Assembly: GCA_947044365.1 (NCBI GenBank) | Contig: OX345636.1 | Span: forward strand, 60,949,537-61,013,536 | Source: Petrosia ficiformis | Taxonomy: Eukaryota > Porifera > Demospongiae > Haplosclerida > Petrosiidae | Reading direction: 5' to 3' | Length of the DNA: 64,000 nucleotides | Shown here: positions 15,468 through 26,853 of the stretch, piece by piece | How positions within the stretch are numbered: position 1 is the first letter of the stretch | Layout: each line of letters starts with the position of its first letter | Translations under genes and position numbers: made by a program | Notes under the pieces: model-generated | The model's database searches: none | Seen by the model: only the letters and a program-made list of their open reading frames with translations | What the model was told of the DNA's origin: nothing

Positions 15468-15900
15468 TATGGCCCGTAGGGCCATCCCTATGATTGCTTT
15501 CCCACGGGTTCGATGTATGTTTATATATAATTATATATATGTTTGTGTCACCTACGCGAGTATGGGTTGTATACGTAGTTAAGGAAGTTACATCATTCCC
15601 AGGGGCTCGGTCAATTAATGGGCGTGGCGCGTAAAAGAACGCGCGATCAAGCTCTACACACCAGCAGTCCAGCAGAAAGAAAGCTGTTGAGCTTACGTAG
15701 AAACTGTAACTAATAGCTAGCTATTCTGCCTGAAATATATTTCTAAAGTTCTACAAGGTTTTTTGAAAGGTCAGGAGAGTAGATAATCAAAATAATAACT
15801 ATAATAAGCTGTTGTCTTTCATGCTTGATAAAGTCAGCCATGATTACTGAATTCTGGACACCACAAAGCAGTCATAAGGATACTTTTATCTTCACTTAAA
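15468..15900 (+). repeat. Interspersed repeat family R1, copy 1
   Basis: The copy starts with a GGCCCGTAGGGCC-like hairpin, then CATCCCTATGATTGCTTTCC, and runs about 430 bp. The same order of words (GTTTGTGT, CTCGGTCAATTAA, GCAGAAAGAAAG, CTGAAATATAT, AAAGTCAGCCATGATTACTGAAT) is found at 61,380-61,760. The first 55 bases recur inverted at 30,531-30,587. No open reading frame is evident. This copy is more GC- and CpG-rich than its relative, so it is probably younger. Confidence 0.75.
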
Positions 15901-16301
15901 TTTGTAAAGCAATCATTGGGATGTTTTTTTCTCTATATACACTTGTTTATAAATATGATCATTTCCATTCTACTAAACTACTAAACTACATAAGGATGTG
16001 AAAATATTCAGCCAACTACTGGACATTTTTGTGACCTATTTTCACCACATCCCTAACTAAGTGTACATGTGTACAAGTAGAGTAAGCATATAATTTAAAA
16101 GTTTTGGTATACTGAGCCCCACACCCCAAGTTCCACTTTGAGAAACTTGTCTACAGCATTCAAATTATGACATGTATGTACACGCCTTGTACATGTACAA
16201 TCAGTGCTGTGGTTGAGATTAACCACATCTCAGATGAATTACATGAAATTAACTCTCAGATTAATTTCATAACAGAATTATATATATGTACTTATACTAT
16301 A

Positions 16302-16557
16302 GTCTGTTCACATTCACAATGTCCTCAATATTATGATGTGATGACTTTATATGTAATAAAATTATAATGTATAGTTTAACGTCATATAAGGTTAATACAT
16401 GATTATACTGTAACTCAATAATGAAGCAGTGGATTGAAATTTGACATACACAAAAATGAACAGGAAGGATAATTATATTAAAATGGTGCAGGTAAAAGAT
16501 TATTCCAACTAAAGTTATCAACATTTTTCTGAGGCCATGGTGAACATGAATGGACCT
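16302..16557 (+). repeat. MITE-like repeat family R2, copy 1
   Basis: This ~255 bp block matches the reverse complement of 28,931-29,178. Shared words include GTCTGTTCACATTCAC at one end, TATAGTTTAA, GGTTAATAC, GATTATACTGTAACTCAATAA and TTTCTGAGG near the other. The two ends (GTTCACATTCAC and the complement of TGAACATGAATGG) are roughly inverted repeats, suggesting a small non-autonomous DNA element. Confidence 0.6.
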
Positions 16558-16559
16558 TT

Positions 16560-17150
16560 AGATAAGTACCACTAAAAATAATCCAAGCACCAGGTAGAAT
16601 ACACTGGGTTATATACATTTATCAGACCTGCCAAGTCTCATGCTTTTGTGTTACTTCTCGCACTTAGTTTTTGAACTTATCAAAAATGCTTCTTTCTCAC
16701 ATAATCTGACATTCTTAAATTTTTTAAACAGCCCAACTTCCTTTAAAATACAGCCACGCCTTGAAATTTTAATTAAGTAGCTTCTTTTGTAATTACAATT
16801 TCAAGGTGTGACCACACGTACCTCAAAACAGATGCATCGATCAACAGCACCAAAAAATAACTCAACTGTTTTTCTTAAATCAATGTTAAAATTAATACTT
16901 CTTGTAACAATAAATGTTCGTTAGAAAAACAGTTGTTTCAGCATTATGCAGATGTTATCTCTGAGATAGTATAATGTAGTAATATGGAACTATTGTAACA
17001 ATGTAGTAATATGGAACTATTGTTTGTATAGTATAATTGTCTCTCTTTTTACAATCTCTATTGTAATCATGTTTTAATTACATGTCTGATGTTATTGTTC
17101 TGTGACACCAATTTATGTTCTGTGTACTGCTATAAATACTCTGAACTTAT
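16560..17150. other. AT-rich spacer, no gene seen
   Basis: No convincing coding frame. A short inverted repeat, CGCCTTGAAATT with AATTTCAAGGTGTG, lies at about 16,757-16,812 around a 35 bp AT-rich centre and may be a degenerate MITE. Confidence 0.5.
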
Positions 17151-18315
17151 CATTTTTAAGAGATTACTGCTATTCATTGTTAGTGACTTTGTTACACCAT
17201 CATTGAGCTGATGTGGTTTTCCTGGTTTCTCTAGCTTTGAGAATGATTGCTTTCAGAATATCCTGTTCTGAATTAAATACATTGTATTTGTAATTATTAA
17301 CAACATTTTGCTAATTTCTTTTTTCTTGTGTTAGACTTTCAGAACTAGAAGTATACTTCTGTCAAGAACTATTTTTCAAGGTTAGCTTAATTAATAAGAC
17401 TTGAAGAGAGAGTGGGTGGTATGACAGTAAACAGTAATTATTGAACATACCCACCAATAGTCCTTTTGCATGTATACTATATGAGGTAAATAATTACATT
17501 ACTACTTGTGTGATGTCACTACCAGTTGCTCTTTTAAGGACAGAAGAATTTGCTAAACTAGCTCTACTATATCAGAATGTAGTGAAAACTAGAACCCAAG
17601 TACATTATTGAGTGTTTATATGATGTGGTGAGGATAAACAAAGACTCAATAGAGTCCATCCTTGGCATGTTGTATATACTTACTCAACACTTCATAAAAT
17701 TATATATTAATAATATAAGTGGATGAAACTGCCATGTGTGTTCAATAGGTACACTGATCTTGAAAACCACAAACCCTATAAATATGTTAGTTGGTGTATT
17801 TGTGTAATTTGAGGTGCTGAATTCAAACCTTTCAGAATTTTCAATTACAAGCAGCCATTTTGTAGTTACGTAGAATCAATTCTCTTCATTTTGATCCAAT
17901 TGGGTAAATCATTTTTCCAATACAGTGAAATTTAATTACGCAACACTTTTAACATGTCCTCACACATTTAATATGTATATACATGACAGAATTAGCTTTA
18001 TATTACATCATACAAGAAAGTGTAATGAATGTAAAAATCACTAGAAGTATAATTATTACAGACAGGTTAATTATATTCAGAACTCAATCTGCAACATTAT
18101 GAAATATTGGCATTTTGATGGGAATTGATACACAAACAACTTGAGAGAATGTAGCAAACTTCAATTCAGTTTCTAAGGAAACTGCAGCCTTACATAAAAT
18201 ATGGCTTATCAGTAAGAAGCAAAAATCCTTAACATGAAAACCATAAACTACTATATGTTTAGTTTTATATCTATCTCATCTCATAGTTGATTCACCATTG
18301 TGAAATGGGAATGTA

Positions 18316-19620
18316 GTGATACACTAAACTTCTATGTAGACATGTTTATTGAGTGTATGTGTGCATATTGTGACCATTTTTGAAAATTTCCTACAAATAT
18401 GAACTCACCACCAAAAAGTACACAAATTACACCAACTAACACATTCATAGGGTTTTGGCTTTTAATTTATTCTTATAAACTCCATTATACACACTGTAAT
18501 GACAATTGCAGTGTGTATAATGACAATAGCATTCTACTAAATATTTTATGTAGACATGTTTATTGAGTGTATGTGTACATATTTTGACTGTGACTAGAAA
18601 ATGGCTACTTGTAATTGAAAAATATGATCTCACCACCTAAAAGTGCACAAATTACACCAACTAACAAATTCATAGGGTTTTGGTTTTTAATTTATTCTTA
18701 TAAACTCCATTATACACACTGTAATGACAATTGCAATGTGTATAATGCAAAATCTGACAATATCATTCAACCAAATATTCTATGTAGACATGTTTATTGA
18801 GTGTATGTATACATACATGTTTGATTCGGACCCTGGCCGCTGGGCTGCCTTGGTAGCTCAGTTGGTAGAGCATCTGTCTGGAGTACAGAGTGTTGTGGGT
18901 TCGGATCCCACCTGAGGCAACTTTCATTTTCATTTTTCCATTGCCTCAGGTGTCTTTCTTTCTTTCTTTCTTTCTACATCTTCTATAACATCATGTATTT
19001 AATCAATACTTAGTAAATATATTTTAAATCATCAAATAACCATTAGACAGAGCTCTAAAGGTCAATTGAACTAAAACTAAGATAAATGACGGTAACTAGA
19101 AAACGGCTACTCGTAACTGAATTATTGCAAAAAATATCCTTAAAGTACACCAACTAACACGTTCACAGGGTTAGTGGTTTCAATTTATTCGTGTTAAAGT
19201 CATACAAACTCCATCATACACACTGTAATTGATTAAATGAATATTACAATATCTGACAATAACGCTCTACAAAATATTCTATGTATACATGTTTATTGAG
19301 TCTATGTGTACATATTGTCACCATTTTTAAGTTGTGATATCTGTGAAATAACCATTAGGTCTCTAAAGGTCAATTGGACCAAAACAAAGATAAATGACTG
19401 TACTAGAAAACGGCTACTCGTAATTGTAAAATTCCAGAAAATATGAACTCAGCACCTAAAAGTACACAACTAACACAATCATAGGGTTTGCGGTTTTTCA
19501 TTTCGTCTTTTTAAATTCAAACAGAAAAAAGTCAATTTTTAACGATACACTAAAATTCTATGTAGACATGTATATTGAATGTATGATGTGTACATATTTT
19601 GACCATTATGCCCTAAAGGT
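18316..19620 (+). repeat. Degenerate tandem modules (five copies, 200-280 bp)
   Basis: A module beginning CTATGTAGACATGTTTATTG and containing CACCAACTAACA, CATAGGGTTT and CTCCATTATACACACTGTAATG recurs near 18,330, 18,548, 18,780, 19,279 and 19,559. Spacing is irregular because copies have diverged and the third was split by the SINE at 18,816-18,994. No protein signature. Confidence 0.7.
18816..18994 (+). repeat. tRNA-derived SINE, copy 1 (most tRNA-like)
   Basis: The head, 18,847-18,919, folds as a 73-nt tRNA cloverleaf: acceptor GCCTTGG/CTGAGGC, D arm GCTC/GAGC, anticodon stem TCTGT/ACAGA, loop CTGGAGT (anticodon GGA at 18,880-18,882) and T arm GTGGG/CCCAC. A serine anticodon with a 5-nt variable loop is not a normal tRNA-Ser, and the unit is repeated three more times, so this is a pol III-type SINE head with A- and B-box-like sequences. 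Behind it come a short AT-rich body, an inverted copy of the tRNA 3' end (TTGCCTCAGGTG), a (CTTT)n tract and a conserved tail ending ATAACATCATGT. Confidence 0.85.
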
Positions 19621-20500
19621 TAATTGGAAGAGAATTGATTCTAACTACAAAATGGCTGCTTGTATTTGAAAAATTCCAAAAGGTTTTAACTCAGAAAAAC
19701 ACTATTACAGTATTTTATTTAAATTTCACAGTTTTAAAGGTACTTTGTACTACTTTCAAGCTTAAGGTCATTGTAGCTGTTGAACATACTGTACATGACA
19801 AGTGTCTGGCATCGCATTGATTTTATTTGGGCGGGCCTGAGCGAGCCCCAAACTTATCATTCAGCTTGAAAGTTTACACTGTATGTATATATTGTATATC
19901 ATACATATTATTTTTGACTGTACAGCACGTATTCTGTAAATATCTTAATGTTCAAATTTTGTAAAGCCACATGCATGTCACAGCTTGATATCGATAGCTA
20001 TGGATTGAGAAAAAGAAGAGATAGGGACAGAGCTAAATGAGCTATAGAGACCAAAAAGAGGAGAGAAATATGACAGTCTAAGAGAAGAGAAGCTTCATTT
20101 GTCTAAAGTAGATTGAAGTTTCAAGATCATTCTAGCTGAGATCTTTTCCGGCCAATAAAATATTTAACATTGGGATTATTCCTACTTTATTTAACAGGTA
20201 ATACCTCTAAAACCAACCCATCAACTGTTGCATTTTGCTCTTATTCCATCTCAAACACACTAAATGCTTGCTTTTACTCTATGTCCTAAATTTGGTTATT
20301 CTAACCATACCTTCTCAGGTTCACCTCACAATGATTGCATGGATGCAAACATTCTCCAGTATATAAATTTATAATTTTATGAGGTGTTGAGTAAGTATAT
20401 ACAACATGCCAAGGATGGACTCTATTGAGTCTTTGTTTATCCTCATCACATCATATAAACACTCATCACAAGACAATGAAGTACTTGGGTTCTAGTTTTT

Positions 20501-20637
20501 CACTACATTCTGATAAATAGAATAATATCACAGATCTGTGATATTATTCTATTTATCAGAATGTAGTGAAAATCTCTTCTTGCAATCTTAAGGACTGACG
20601 CTCTAGAGCGTCAGTCCTTAAGATTGCAAGAAGAGAT
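20501..20637. repeat. Two adjacent perfect palindromes
   Basis: The first, 20,501-20,568, is a perfect palindrome with 34-nt arms centred on AGATCT. The second, 20,572-20,637, has perfect 33-nt arms centred on CTCTAGAG. Three A residues separate them. Both lie inside the right arm of the 17.1-20.9 kb inverted repeat; the left arm has ordinary unpalindromic sequence at this point. Confidence 0.95.
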
Positions 20638-21227
20638 GTCATACAGTAGTAATGTAATTCATTAGCTCTTATACCATACATGCAAAAAGACTATTGGTGG
20701 GTACGTTCAACAAAAATTGTTTCCTTTCATACCACCCACTCTGTCTTCAAGTCTTAACCTTAGAAATTAGTTCTTTGACAGAAGTATACTTCTAGTTCTG
20801 AAAATCTAACCTAAAAAAAATATAAATAGCAAAATATTTTAACAATTTCAGTCATTCATTATGAAAGCAATTTGTTGTCAAACTACATACAGATTAATGA
20901 TAGCAAACACCTTTAAAGTAAACTAACAATGGATATTCTACCTACATGTACATCACAATTAATGACAAATCAACAGGTCATGGAGATATAAAAGGATACA
21001 TGTATTATACTGACTTGTTATAAATGAGTGATTAGTTTGATAAAGTGACGCCTTTTCACACTAATCCCTCATCCAAGCCATAATTATAGATAATTTGTTT
21101 TAACATGCATGTTTTTCTTCTACTAAATTTGTTGTTGCTTGAGATTTGGCTTCGTATCTACACAGCAGCACGCCCCAAATGAAGTGATTCTACAGAAGCT
21201 AGAAGTCTCCTCCAGCTACTGTACACT

Positions 21228-22110
21228 ACCATACATTGTTGATGTACATGTACATGTACACACTGTCCCTTTAGTACATGTATATATGTATGTGTATATG
21301 CATCACACTGTACACTACCATACATTGTTGATGTACACGTACACACTGTACCTTTAGTACATGTATATATGTACATGTATGTGTATATGCATCACACTGT
21401 ACACTACCATACATTGTTGATGTACATGTACACACTGTACCTTTAGTACATGTATATATGTATGTGTATATGCATCACACTGTACACTACCATACATTGT
21501 TGATGTACATGTTCACACTGTACCTTTTGTACATGTGTACAATGTATATGTATGTGTATATGTATCACACTGTACACTACCATACATTGTTGATGTACAC
21601 ATACACACTGTACCTTTAGTACATGTATATATGTATGCGTATACACATCACACTGTACACTACCATACATTGTTGATGTACACGTACACACTGTACCTTT
21701 AGTACATGTATATATGTATGTGTATGTGCACTACCATACATTGTTGATGTACACGTACACACTGTACCTTTAGTACATGTATATATGTATGTGTATATAC
21801 ATCACACTGTGCACTACCATACATTGTTGATGTACACGTACACACTGTACCTTTAGTACATGTATATATGTATGTGTATATACATCACACTGTACACTAC
21901 CATACATTGTTGATGTACACGTACACACTGTACCTTTAGTACATGTATATATGTATGTGTATGTGCACTTAGTGACTACCATACATTGTTGATGTACACG
22001 TACACACTGTACCTTTAGTACATGTATATATGTATGTGTATATACATCACACTGTGCACTACCATACATTGTTGATGTACACGTACACACTGTACCTTTA
22101 GTACATGTAT
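21228..22110 (+). repeat. Minisatellite, 73-92 bp unit, about 11 copies
   Basis: Each unit contains CATACATTGTTGATGTAC, CACACTGTACCTTTAGTACA and a TGTATATATGTATGTGTATA stretch. Open frames on the minus strand across this array are by-products of the repeat and are not taken as genes. Confidence 0.95.
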
Positions 22111-22119
22111 ATACTGTAC

Positions 22120-23690
22120 ATGTATCAGTGTTTTCCGTAGAATATGAATCAAGCGAGTCACAAGCACACTCATTTATTAACCACACCTACTAAACACACC
22201 TATTTTGTACACCTAAAGTATGATAGCTGCAGTATACATCTATACAGAAGTGATGTACAAGCAGATTATCTGATACAAACATCTCTCTTTAAGATCCTAG
22301 CATACATGCATTGTAGTTCAACATTATACATGTAGATCTAGTATTGAACAGGTTCAAATTGCAAAACACAGTTTGTGATGCTTGAGCCAGTGCTTTAGTA
22401 GTAGCAACCACTACCTGAACCTATACTTAACAACAAGTACATACCTTTTGTATTATCATATTGAGTTACTGATTAGAATGAACAGCAAGAGAATAAGTCA
22501 AATATCAATTCAACAATGTTACAGCATGAATATGATCCCAGCAATAACATCTCACCAAATAACAACAAATACTTTATCATCTAATGATGAAATGAGAAAT
22601 AGGAAATGTCTAAACAATAAAACATTTTATTCAACTTATAGAGGGGTGAGTGACGGGAGTAATGAAATTATGTTTGAAGAAGGCCACTATAAAGTAAAGT
22701 ATACAATACTAATAGTGGAATGGATTTGTAGACTGAGCAACAATATATTGGTGATATGGGATTTTACATTAATTCCAACAATGATATGTACATGTATATA
22801 AGTCTCGGCCAGCTACCCACAAGAAAGGGGAGTAGGCATCTGCTGAAGTACTCTTTTACAATATGCCATTAATCAGTCTTCTTAATGTCATGAGGAAAAT
22901 GTTAGTGGAAATGTTGGGATATACATGTATTAAGGATGAAAGACACAATTATTATAATTCCTATAATTAGTTAGTGGTTGGTGAAACTTTATAGTATTAA
23001 TTAAATTTCTCAATATGCTGTGCTGTGCAGAACCCTCACCACTGTGATATGGTAAGAGTACTCACACTGTAAAAACCAACGGGTTATTTTAACCCTCATT
23101 TGAGTAACAATGTAATATTAATAAATTCAATTCCTGTGGTGTATTATTGTATCTCCTGTTCAATTACTAGTCAAACAAATTCCACAAATTTTGTACTTAT
23201 AATAAATAACAGATAACAAAAACAATAAGAATTATAATTATAATTATGTACTTTAATAAAAACTAGTTGAGATAAGAGAAAATAGTACTTATTAGCATTG
23301 ATTTAGTCTCAGGAGGTAACTTTTGAACCAAAAGTCTACCTCGTGTTAGTTTTATCTTCTTGTTCTGATCCTATTGGTACTTCTATTACAGTGTTCTCAA
23401 CAGGATTTAACTCCAAATGGTACAAGTAGTAGCGTGGTTTGCATGCCAGCAAAAAAATGCAATTAATTAATTATTCATGAGGGCATGTGTTCTTCACACC
23501 CAAAGCATTGTTAGCATATCGAAGAAGTAACGAAAACTCGTTTGTAGTTATCAGTTTTGTGTTTATTTCTGTCATTTTCTGTCACTTTTTCACTTGATAT
23601 ACATTTGAACACTCTAAATAAATATAATTTCATCATTTGTGTATTTATTTTTTAATAGTCTTCAATATGCATAACCAAACATTGAATTTT
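22120..23690. other. AT-rich intergenic DNA, no gene seen
   Basis: A 139-codon plus-strand open frame at 22,382-22,801 has no recognisable domain, no convincing splice context and a composition typical of random AT-rich DNA. Nothing else stands out except scattered TACATGTA words. Confidence 0.5.
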
Positions 23691-23699
23691 ATATAAACC

Positions 23700-23875
23700 C
23701 AGTGTTTCCTCTTAAGGGTGGTAACATGGCACTCCCCACCCTTTAGTCTTGCTCCCCCACCCTTTAATGTTAAAGTTTATACTGAAAAACAATACTGATT
23801 GAACATTGTTAACCAGACATCATGTACCACAGATCCACTCCCCCACTCTTAATATTTATCCTGGGGGAAACACTG
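23700..23875. mobile_element. hAT-type MITE, CAGTGTTTC family, copy 1
   Basis: Begins CAGTGTTTCCTC and ends GGGGGAAACACTG, a hAT-like terminal inverted repeat, over 176 bp. A relative in the opposite orientation is at 62,719-62,894 and shares GGTGGTACC-, CATGTACCAC- and GATTGAACATTGTT-like words. A clean 8 bp target duplication is not visible here. Confidence 0.65.
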
Positions 23876-23979
23876 TAAATCAAATGGTATGTGGTTATAC
23901 CAAATGGTACCATACCATTCAAAATAACCTTGTGAGAACTCTGCTCTTAGTTTGGCTGTGGCGTTTGGTGAGAAACACA

Positions 23980-24379
23980 GACACACACAGACACAGACAC
24001 AGACACAGACACAGACACACACACACACACACCTAGCAGTGTCAATTGCGACTAGACTCTTCTGCTATCCAGTTGTCTATAGGGGAGAGACTGACTCTCC
24101 AGACTGCCATCAGGGATACAATAAAGTATACAGGTACATGTACATCCATTAATGAAAATATCACCTCCATTCTAAAATTTAATTAAAGATTAGAATTTAA
24201 TTAGAGCTACAATAAAGTAGAATATAGACAGTGGTATTCTTTGATTTCACTTTGTGTGATCACATATGTCTATATTATGAGGTGAGCACAGAAAAGGAGA
24301 ACAATTGAAATACTGAATATCATTTATAGTATTGCCCGAACTTAACACCAATAAATTCATTTTACAATAAACTTCATCA

Positions 24380-24410
<31 letters not shown>

Positions 24411-24770
24411 CATGTAGCAGTGTCAATTGCGACTAGACTCTCCTGCTATCCAGTTGTCTATAGGGGAAAGACTGGCTCTCCAGACTGCCATTAGGGGTAC
24501 AATAAAGTATACAGGTACATCCATTAATGAAAATATCACCTCCATTTTAAAATTTAATTAAAGATTAGATTTTAATTAGAGCTACAATAAAGTAGAATAT
24601 AGACAGTGGTATTCTTTGATTTCACCTTGTGTGATCACATATGTCTATATTATGAGGTGAGCGCAGAAAAGGAGAACAATTGAAATACTGAATATCATTT
24701 ATAGTATTGTCTAAACTTAACACCGATAAATTCATTTTACAATAAAATTCATCAATTTTATCTGTATAGG
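23980..24770 (+). repeat. Direct tandem duplication (~370 bp x2) with (CA)n at the junctions
   Basis: 23,980-24,380 and 24,380-24,770 are nearly identical. Each starts with an (AC)n tract, then AGTGTCAATTGCGACTAGAC, and ends TTAACACC(A/G)ATAAATTC. The (CA)n tracts lie at the start of each copy, suggesting unequal exchange or slippage at the microsatellite. Confidence 0.9.
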
Positions 24771-25012
24771 ATCACATTACAATAGATGGGATAACTAGGA
24801 ACGGTCATTGACAAAAGATAAAAACAGGCATTTTAATTGTCAACACTATCAAAATATTATTAAGATAAAGGGGTCTATAGGCCATGGGTTACATCCTCAT
24901 ATACCTCTGAATGCCAGCAGGTTGGTATATCTGGTATATATATCACCAACTAGCCATATGGTTTATATGATACTTAGTTACTATGATTTAAAATTTGAAT
25001 ATTTGATGAGGT

Positions 25013-25237
25013 GTGTATGCAAAATATATACCTAACCACATCAAACAGTTGCCATGGGAGCATAGTATGATTGAGGAAGTTGAACGCAGGATGAATGGTA
25101 AACAAGACACAAGTGTCACAGTAGAAAGTTGGAACAAAAGAATACCAGCCGTGTCTATGTACGAGAAGAAAATATTGCGCAAAAGGTTACTTTTTGAAAA
25201 CATCAGGCCTGATATTGCACAAGTGGGCAAGACATGA
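25013..25237 (+). pseudogene. Unidentified open frame, possibly a transposon ORF fragment
   Basis: A 74-codon frame with protein-like, charged composition (IEEVERRMNGKQD, YEKKILRKRLLFENIRP) ends at a TGA at 25,235-25,237. Its early segment, encoding PNHIKQLPWEH, recurs at 29,790-29,826, where the same frame reads PNHIKRLPW followed by a stop. A repeated segment that keeps its peptide suggests the tail of a mobile-element protein. I do not recognise the family. Confidence 0.3.
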
Positions 25238-25239
25238 CT

Positions 25240-26190
25240 TCAAAATCATGTTTATAGGGAAACAAACCACAAAGTACACATATCACATTTATACACTGTT
25301 GGAAGCTTTTAACAGTTAAAAACTTAGCAGTTTCATTAAGGTTGTACTAGGGGGAGGGGTAGATGAAACTCCAATTGGTTTCTAGTTGTCAGCTTCTTGC
25401 TGCATACAATCTGGTTCAATTCTGTATCTTTTGGAAGCCACACCCACCCGGGGGTATAATTATTGGACCTAAATGTTTTCACTGATAGTTTATTTTCAGA
25501 AACAAAGCTGAACACACCCTTCGGGTGGTGGAGGGGGTGGTAGGTGGGAAACCCTGGCAGGGTAACTGTAGTTGCTCTCTGAGAAAGATCGGAGTTTGAT
25601 AGTGTCTAGAAAGGTAGATTTTATGGTTTCAGTGAAAAGCTACGGAATTCAGCTTTCTTCAGCCTCTTGTAAGTATAAAAGTAAAATGAATTTTCAGAAA
25701 ACGGCTCTATTTGTTTTCTCAAAATACATTGTACTTGGTGCACGCCATGATTGGTGGGCGTGGCTTTTGTGGTTTTGTACATTTTAACCATATTTCTTCA
25801 ATTACAGGACAATATAAAGCTGATCAGAAGATATGAAGGTTGCTATTAGACCAGGTTAGAGTCGTATTATATAATATTCTATTTTGAAAGTGATTGGAGT
25901 CGCATCCGCCCACTCCCTAGTACTACCTTAATTTAAAAAGTTAACGTATTGTATCTATAAATTATATATACGTATACTTACAGTTGTTTGAATCCAGATG
26001 TAACCCTCTGCGTAAATATAGGTATAGTCAATATCACAATCACCCCGTCTTTAATATAAAAAAAACCTATATATATTATATACATAATATATACATTGTA
26101 TACGTTTGCAAAGTGGGCGGCACCGCCAGACTACATTGTATATACATACATGTACTTGTACCACCCCCTTTCTACGTATCCTTAGTTTCG
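25240..26190. other. Intergenic DNA, no gene seen
   Basis: Mixed AT-rich DNA with a few GC-richer patches (near 25,340-25,560 and 26,110-26,190). No frame with recognisable protein similarity. Confidence 0.5.
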
Positions 26191-26249
26191 CCGGTGCCTA
26201 GCCTGGAGACCACGCCCTATCCCGCACGCAAAATGGTGTCTTGTGGTTT

Positions 26250-26367
26250 CAGTTCCGTTGACACAATTATTCCGTTCCATAACCACACCCTCCATATAAT
26301 AGTACAGTACATAATTTTATATGGAGGGTGTGGTTACGGAACGGCAATAATTGTGTCAACGGAACTG
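26250..26367. repeat. 118 bp near-palindrome with ~50 nt arms
   Basis: The left arm starts CAGTTCCGTTGACACAATTA and the right arm is its near-perfect reverse complement ending CAACGGAACTG. The loop is about 17 nt. It lies between the left TIR and the helicase fragment of the enclosing element and may itself be an inserted MITE. Confidence 0.9.
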
Positions 26368-26404
26368 CCTCTGTATCAGCTCGATTTCATATATAATCTA
26401 TACG

Positions 26405-26853
26405 GTCATGTTATGAAGTAATAAGAAGTGTAAAGACGAGGCAAATGGGCCTCGTCAATAGCTACAACAATAACTCTCTCAGTCCAAATTTTAGAAACAA
26501 GCATACTCCTCCAGCTTGCTGACAATATAACCTCTGGACTACCATAAACTTAGTCTCGCGGGCCACGACCTAATCAGATCAAAGTTACGAGGAAACGTTT
26601 CCTCGTAACCTCGATCTGATTAGGCTCGCGAGACAACCATAAACTATAAACTAGTGTTATGTGACCAGCACGAATTGCCTAATCACTTTCTGGTCTTGCT
26701 GCTCTTCACCAATGAATGTTGCATTGATCCCTTTCCTCTTCATCAGCACCATTTGATGCCGGCTTCATTATGGCAACAAGCGGAGATATTAGAAGGACTA
26801 TTGGAGATATCTTTGCCAGCTGATGACCTTTGCCAGCTGATACCAGGCCCTTC
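26405..26853 (-). pseudogene. RecQ-like DNA helicase fragment, degenerate
   Basis: Reading the minus strand in pieces gives, in the order of superfamily 2 RecQ helicases, a motif Ia-like ISPLVAIMK (about 26,750-26,780), then KGINATFIGEEQQDQKVIR (about 26,680-26,735), then GSPEVILSASWRSML and the motif II box AIDEAH (about 26,440-26,540). Frame changes and stops separate the pieces, and an 85 bp MITE splits the third from the second. The ATP-binding Walker A region is not intact and the C-terminal half is missing, so no active enzyme is encoded. Family assignment rests on motif order and spacing read by eye. Confidence 0.6.
26551..26635. mobile_element. 85 bp palindromic MITE with 10 bp target duplication
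   Basis: The ends TAGTCTCGCGGGCC and GGCTCGCGAGACA are inverted repeats and the whole element is nearly self-complementary, folding around CGAGGAAACGTTTCCTCG. It is flanked by identical ACCATAAACT at 26,541-26,550 and 26,636-26,645. It interrupts the helicase fragment, so it inserted later. The 9-10 bp duplication is more like Mutator-type than hAT elements. Confidence 0.85.

Larger units (their letters stand above)
17150..20935. repeat. Composite repeat with long diverged inverted arms
   Basis: The left arm, about 17,150-17,715, matches the reverse complement of about 20,380-20,935. Shared words include AGAACTAGAAGTATACTTCTG, GAGTGGGTGGTATGA, ACCCACCAATAGTC, GACTCAATAGAGTCCATCCT and CAACATGCCAAGGATGG. 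The arms are diverged (I estimate 75-85% identity). The 2.7 kb between them holds a five-copy module array and a SINE. No transposase frame remains. It could be a long-TIR non-autonomous transposon or an old inverted duplication; no target duplication was found. Confidence 0.65.

Noticed and set aside
18847..18919. Functional tRNA-Ser(GGA) gene
   Set aside because: The cloverleaf is good, but the long variable arm of tRNA-Ser is absent and the sequence is the head of a four-copy SINE.
21443..22186. Minus-strand frames of 82 and 138 codons
   Set aside because: They are repeat translations (CTCTSTMYGS-type periodic peptides) of the ~83 bp minisatellite.
22382..22801. 139-codon plus-strand gene
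   Set aside because: No domain, splice signals or codon bias; the length is attainable by chance in this composition.
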